14,701 nt of DNA, from contig JAMDAJ010000047.1 of assembly GCA_023485925.1 (NCBI GenBank), forward strand, positions 1 through 14,701, in the 5' to 3' direction. The notes beneath the pieces are model-generated. The model had not been told where the DNA came from, made no database searches, and saw nothing but the letters and a program-made list of their open reading frames with translations. The position numbers and the translations under genes are program-made. Below are positions 13,430 to 14,701 of the stretch, one piece after another; position 1 is the stretch's first letter; the number at the start of each line of letters is the position of its first letter. This stretch comes from Patescibacteria group bacterium (GTDB lineage Bacteria; Patescibacteriota; Doudnabacteria; UBA920; 2-01-FULL-50-11).

Positions 13430-13636
13430 CTAATTCCTCCAGCGCTTCTGGTATGGCATTTCCTTCTGCCCCCGCTCACAGAACGTGCAAGCGCCGACGT
13501 CTTCACAATACTGGCAGTGGACAATTTCCAACGTTCCCGACGAATCAGACTCCTCATCTTTAGTCGGATGCAGCAACTTGGCTTCCGGCTCCATGCCCGG
13601 AAAGAAAGGAGTCCTTTCAAAGCCTTGTCTTTTCAT
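13430..13636 (-). CDS. 68-residue CxxC-x5-CxxC protein
   Basis: Not recognised. A small hydrophilic protein with an acidic, Ser-rich middle (about 25-35) and a Cys cluster C41-x2-C44-x5-C50-x2-C53 in HCQYCEDVGACTFCERG, spaced like half of a DnaJ-type zinc finger, so it likely binds one Zn. The start is the ATG at 13636, which has AAAGGTG a few bases upstream and an extended -10 promoter 25 nt upstream. A longer reading from TTG at 13684 would overlap the typA stop and run through that promoter. It has its own terminator, so it is probably a monocistronic unit. Confidence 0.75.
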   Translation of the reverse strand: MKRQGFERTPFFPGMEPEAKLLHPTKDEESDSSGTLEIVHCQYCEDVGACTFCERGQKEMPYQKRWRN

Positions 13637-13661
13637 ATCCACACCTTTAATACCTAAAAAT

Positions 13662-13670
13662 ATTATACCA
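13662..13670 (-). promoter_or_regulatory. extended -10 promoter of the 68-residue CxxC gene
   Basis: TGGTATAAT on the minus strand (TATAAT 13662-13667), just after the typA stop. Predicted start near 13655 gives a leader of about 19 nt containing the SD. Confidence 0.7.
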
Positions 13671-13680
13671 CTGATTTTGG

Positions 13681-14701
13681 TCAAACGGAAATTTTTGTCT
13701 TCTGCCGCTTGTCCCGCACTCGGTCGATATCGGAAAGCAACTGTTTTCTCATTCTCACGCTTTTCGGCGTGATCTCCAGATATTCGTCATCCGCCACGAT
13801 CTCAAGGCCTCGCTCCAGGGTGAGGGGAAAAGCGGCTTTAAGCTGAATGCCCTCCTCGCCGGCCGACCGGACGTTGGTTAAATGTTTGCCTTTGACAGGA
13901 TTGACGGTTAAGTCCGTGCCCTTGTTCACCGAGCCAATGACCATACCTTCGTAAGCTTCCGTGCCGGGCGTCACGTACAGTGTGCCGCGGTCCTGCAGAT
14001 TATCAAGCGCATAAGCAAGCACTTTGCCGGGTGCCATGGAAACCATGGAGCCGAAATCGCGCTTTTCGATCTCGCCGGCGTAAGGTTTAAAGCCGATGAC
14101 CCGCGAGGCCAAAATCCCCTCGCCTCTTGTATCGACCAGAAACTGGTTGCGGAAACCCAACAGGCCGCGCGTGGGCATCTCGAACACCAAACGTGTATGG
14201 CTGCCGTGGGTTTTAAGGTCGCGCATCACGCCTCGACGCTTGCCCATATGCTCAATAACCACGCCGGACATATCGGTCGGCACGTCGATGGTCACTTCCT
14301 CGAACGGTTCGTGCTCTTTGCCCTCGACCGCCTTGATGATGACGTGCGGCTGGCTGACCTGCAGTTCGTAACCTTCCCGCCGCATGGTTTCAAGTAAAAT
14401 CGCGATATGCAATTCACCACGGCCGTAGACTTTGTAATAATCAGTTGCGGAAAAATCCACGCGCAGTCCGATGTTCACTTCCAGCTCTCGCTCCAGGCGC
14501 TCGCGGATTTGGCGCGAGGTGACATAACGTCCCTCGCGGCCAGCGAACGGCGAATTGTTCACCAAAAAATTCAAACTGATGGTCGGCTCGTCCACGGCAA
14601 TGGCCGGCAGCGCCGCCTGTTCCGCGTTTTCGCAAATGGTTTCGCCAATATAGATGTCCGGTAAGCCCGCGACCATGACGATATCGCCGGCCTCGGCGCT
14701 T
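13681..14701 (-). CDS. typA: TypA/BipA translational GTPase, C-terminal half (partial)
   Basis: Ribosome-associated GTPase related to EF-G, involved in ribosome assembly and stress growth. The visible 339 residues run from the right edge to the TGA at 13681, matching roughly the last 55% of the family's usual 600-610 residues; the G domain lies outside the window. Recognisable family segments in order: AGDIV and a domain-II end, LPAIAVDEPTISL, NNSPFAGREGRYVTSRQIRERL, the GRGELHIAILLETMRREGYE block of domain III, the domain-V block with PTRGLLGFRNQFL, and the BipA-specific C-terminal domain containing QDRGTLYVTPG, VYEGM-like EAYEGMVIG, DLTVNPVKGKHLTNVRSAG and a basic end ITPKSVRMRKQLL. Intact within the window. 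Confidence 0.96.
   Translation of the reverse strand, partial: SAEAGDIVMVAGLPDIYIGETICENAEQAALPAIAVDEPTISLNFLVNNSPFAGREGRYVTSRQIRERLERELEVNIGLRVDFSATDYYKVYGRGELHIAILLETMRREGYELQVSQPHVIIKAVEGKEHEPFEEVTIDVPTDMSGVVIEHMGKRRGVMRDLKTHGSHTRLVFEMPTRGLLGFRNQFLVDTRGEGILASRVIGFKPYAGEIEKRDFGSMVSMAPGKVLAYALDNLQDRGTLYVTPGTEAYEGMVIGSVNKGTDLTVNPVKGKHLTNVRSAGEEGIQLKAAFPLTLERGLEIVADDEYLEITPKSVRMRKQLLSDIDRVRDKRQKTKISV

Overview
This is a compact bacterial segment of about 50% G+C in which every gene I can support lies on the minus strand, so transcription runs from the right edge to the left edge. Intergenic gaps are short, several neighbours overlap or nearly touch, and many start codons lack a Shine-Dalgarno (SD) sequence. 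The gene mix (TypA, Tgt/QueA, a TrmH-type methylase, a CPA2 antiporter, a DUF2207 protein, a CcdA plus VKOR-type thioredoxin cassette, several tiny CxxC proteins) is compatible with a Patescibacteria/CPR-like genome. That placement is inference; no rRNA or marker gene settles it.

Right part (14701 to 12326): the C-terminal half of typA is followed by a 68-residue CxxC-CxxC protein with its own promoter and terminator. Next comes a hairpin-rich, apparently independent transcript of about 185 nt that carries a 15-codon ORF behind a strong SD and ends in a clear intrinsic terminator. A metallo-beta-lactamase-fold hydrolase follows. The gap after it holds a dispersed hairpin repeat and a perfect 40-bp palindrome just upstream of a DUF2207 membrane protein.

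Middle (12325 to 7067): the DUF2207 protein, a Kef-type cation:proton antiporter with a TrkA-N domain, then a probable operon of a small membrane protein, a TrmH-family RNA 2'-O-methyltransferase and a multi-pass membrane protein possibly related to LysE/CadD/TerC transporters.

The most striking non-coding element follows. At 7062 to 6846 there is a consensus-like promoter, an aptamer that matches the SAM-I riboswitch core by eye, and an intrinsic terminator. It appears to control a 66-residue zinc-ribbon protein that ends at its own terminator. Immediately downstream lie tgt and queA, the last two tRNA-level queuosine steps before epoxyqueuosine reduction; QueA itself consumes SAM.

Left part (4195 to 1): a small two-Cys membrane protein, then a ccdA / unknown 173-residue protein / membrane-anchored thioredoxin cassette (extracytoplasmic disulfide metabolism), a patatin-like hydrolase with altered motifs, and the N-terminal part of an MgtA-type P-type ATPase that runs off the left edge.

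Three further patterns recur. Long near-perfect palindromes with GC-rich centres and AT-rich arms sit just upstream of ccdA, queA and the DUF2207 gene. Extended -10 promoters (TGRTATAAT) precede four genes. In three genes a -10-like hexamer sits exactly 6 nt before the ATG, which predicts leaderless mRNAs.
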